DNA of 25,545 bases, from the NCBI GenBank assembly GCA_050260275.1, contig JBLNBX010000164.1:1-25545 (forward strand), written 5' to 3'. Source of the stretch: DATMXS01 sp050260275 (GTDB taxonomy: Bacteria; Acidobacteriota; Terriglobia; Bryobacterales; Bryobacteraceae). Under the pieces are notes generated by a model. That model did not search any database and was not told the origin of the DNA. It saw only the letters and a list, made by a program, of their open reading frames with translations. Positions 24,187-25,545 of this stretch are shown here, one piece after another. Positions within the stretch are counted from its first letter, which is position 1. The number at the start of each line of letters is the position of its first letter. The position numbers and the translations under genes were made by a program.

Positions 24187-25434
24187 ATGCCGGTTCGCAT
24201 TAAGCTATCTCTACTTTCATTGTGTCTGGCCTTGGCAGCGTTGCCTGCCGCGGCCCAGTCGCAGCGGCCGCAGACGCCCCAGCCCGGCAATACGCCGGGT
24301 GGAGGCGGAAATACCCCCAGCCGGCCCACTCCCACTCAGCCACGGCAGCAGCAGCAGCAGGAACCCACGTTCCAGCAGCCTATGGACCGGCCGATATTCC
24401 TATCCGGCAGGGTCATCATGGAGGACGGCACGCCGCCGCCCGACCGCGTCGAGATTCATCGTGTGTGCAACGGCGTCGAAAGGATCGAAAGCTACACCGA
24501 TAGCAAGGGCCGGTTCAGCTTCGAGGTCGGAAGAAACGCCATGACCTTCGCCGACGCGAGCATTGGGACGGGTTACGATCCGTTCGATCCCACTCAAGCT
24601 CAGCGGCGCACTTCGGCGGTCTCCCGAACAATGGGTCCATACGGACCCGACGGCCGGCTTAACGGATGCGAACTGGTGGCGGTCCTGCCCGGCTACCGGT
24701 CGGACAGGGTGATGCTCGCCGGCCGCCGGGCGCTGGACAACCCCGACGTAGGCACCATTGTTCTTCACCGCCTCGGAAACGTCGAAGGCACAGTGATCAG
24801 CATCACCAGCCTCCAGGCCCCGAAGAGCGCCCGCAAAGCTTACGAAAACGGGGTGAAGGCGAACCGCGACAAGAAGTGGCCCAAGGCGCAGAAGGAACTC
24901 GAAAAGGCCGTGGCCGAGTATCCCAAGTACGCCGCCGCATGGTACGAGTTGGGCTTCGCCCTCCAGCAGCAGAACCGGATCCAAGATGCTCACAACGCCT
25001 ACGCGCGAGCGCTCGAAGCGGACGCGAAGTACATCAAGCCGTATCTGCAGCTTGCCTATATCGCCGCCGGCGAAAGGAAGTGGCAGGAAGTGGCCGATAC
25101 CACAGACCGCATGGTCCGGCTGAATCCGATCGACTTCCCGCAGGCTTACTTCCTGAACGCGGTTGCCAATCTGAATCTCAACCGGACCGACATCGCGGAG
25201 AGGAGCGCGCGCGAAGCTCTGGAACGCGATCCCGGAAAGAAGCTCCCGCAGATCCGGCAGATTCTCGGCATGGTGCTCGCCAGTCGCGGGGACTACGCGG
25301 GCGCCATCACCCAGCTCGAAGAATATGTGAAGTTGGCGCCGGAGGGCGCGAACGCCGATCTCGCCCGGGATCAACTCAAGGAACTCCGCCAGCGCGCGGC
25401 GCAGCAGGGGGCCAACAGGCCGCAGCAGCAATAG
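24187..25434 (+). CDS. Exported TPR protein with carboxypeptidase-regulatory-like domain
   Basis: A 415-residue protein. ATG at 24187 follows AGGAGG and begins a signal peptide (MPVRIKLSLLSLCLALAALPAAAQ). Next is a low-complexity Pro/Gln/Gly/Thr spacer (about 25-66) with a five-glutamine run. A small beta-sandwich of the carboxypeptidase-regulatory-like type follows at about 69-115 (FLSGRVIMEDGTPPPDRVEIHRVCNG, TDSKGRFSFEVG). After a linker come at least four TPR-like helix pairs at about 215-390, for example AQKELEKAVAEYPKYAAAWYELGFAL and AHNAYARALEADAKYIKPYLQLA, and a Gln-rich end. TPRs mediate protein contacts and the beta domain may bind protein or glycan. Such fusions are, as I recall, common in acidobacteria, with no defined function. 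It is expected in the periplasm or on the envelope. Confidence 0.85.
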   Translation: MPVRIKLSLLSLCLALAALPAAAQSQRPQTPQPGNTPGGGGNTPSRPTPTQPRQQQQQEPTFQQPMDRPIFLSGRVIMEDGTPPPDRVEIHRVCNGVERIESYTDSKGRFSFEVGRNAMTFADASIGTGYDPFDPTQAQRRTSAVSRTMGPYGPDGRLNGCELVAVLPGYRSDRVMLAGRRALDNPDVGTIVLHRLGNVEGTVISITSLQAPKSARKAYENGVKANRDKKWPKAQKELEKAVAEYPKYAAAWYELGFALQQQNRIQDAHNAYARALEADAKYIKPYLQLAYIAAGERKWQEVADTTDRMVRLNPIDFPQAYFLNAVANLNLNRTDIAERSAREALERDPGKKLPQIRQILGMVLASRGDYAGAITQLEEYVKLAPEGANADLARDQLKELRQRAAQQGANRPQQQ

Positions 25435-25447
25435 GCTGTAAGTCACT

Positions 25448-25522
25448 GCAGGGCTGAAGCCCTGCGCGGGCTCGAAGCCCGCCGTCCGCAGGAACGCTCA
25501 GACCCAGGGGCTAAAGCCCCTG
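25448..25522. repeat. Intergenic hairpin array (GCT-NN-AGC core family), copy 2, inverted
   Basis: Three palindromes follow the TPR gene by 13 bases: GCAGGGCT-GA-AGCCCTGC (25448-25465), GCGGGCT-CGA-AGCCCGC (25466-25482) and CAGGGGCT-AA-AGCCCCTG (25505-25522). Bases 25448-25482 are the reverse complement of 8980-9014 with a single mismatch in 35. The array may continue beyond the window edge. The strong identity over non-coding sequence marks it as a dispersed repeat family and not an ordinary terminator. Confidence 0.85.
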
Positions 25523-25545
25523 AACATGCCAGTCCCGTTCGGCCC

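Noticed and set aside
1..25545. tRNA, rRNA, insertion sequence, prophage or attachment-site signatures
   Set aside because: No cloverleaf, transposase, integrase, long direct repeat or abrupt composition change was seen by eye on either strand.

Overview
The window is high-GC bacterial chromosome, densely packed with genes on both strands and with no phage, plasmid or transposon genes. The content suggests Acidobacteriota, most likely the Bryobacterales/Solibacter lineage. The pointers are a secreted tricorn-type protease with a WD40-like propeller, a Tat-exported aldo/keto reductase fused to ferredoxin motifs, a MoxR/DUF58/vWA operon, a TPR protein with a carboxypeptidase-regulatory-like domain, and intergenic arrays of short GC hairpins with a GCT-NN-AGC core. 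This assignment is inferred from gene content and recall, not from a search.

Layout. (1) 1-2485, plus strand: the 3' part of a PpiD/SurA-like periplasmic peptidyl-prolyl isomerase, overlapping a DedA membrane protein. (2) 2529-8849, plus: MoxR AAA+ ATPase, DUF58 protein, BatA-like vWA membrane protein, and a large protein with two vWA domains. The last two overlap by 4 bases. (3) 8850-9153: non-coding, with a hairpin-array repeat between convergent genes. (4) 9154-11969, minus: alpha/beta hydrolase, then Tat/Fe-S aldo/keto reductase, then outer-membrane beta-barrel, overlapping or tightly spaced. (5) 12067-13026, plus: sugar phosphate isomerase/epimerase-like TIM barrel with a clear promoter, a strong Shine-Dalgarno and a textbook intrinsic terminator. 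(6) 13092-16388, minus: tricorn protease homologue, divergent from a 245-residue exported protein of unknown function (16566-17303). (7) 17400-21793, plus: phosphofructokinase with PPi-type signature residues, a long GC hairpin, then an overlapping trio of TIGR00300/LOR-SDH protein, QueF and a coiled-coil methyltransferase. (8) 21897-23912, minus: OPT-family oligopeptide transporter, divergent from an exported TPR protein (24187-25434). (9) 25435-25545: a second copy of the hairpin-array repeat, inverted relative to the first.

How the genes work together. The MoxR-DUF58-vWA genes form one recognisable chaperone/metal-binding module, probably at the inner membrane. Several genes concern the envelope or exported proteins: the isomerase, DedA, beta-barrel, Tat reductase, tricorn and TPR proteins. 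A propeller protease and an OPT transporter together would suit peptide scavenging, but they are not in one operon.

I did not find a clearly new multi-gene system. The items most worth checking are the near-identical inverted hairpin arrays, a recurring TAGAAT box 5-7 bases before start codons (probable leaderless transcription), the aldo/keto reductase that lacks two catalytic-tetrad residues, and the LOR-SDH/QueF/methyltransferase overlap operon.
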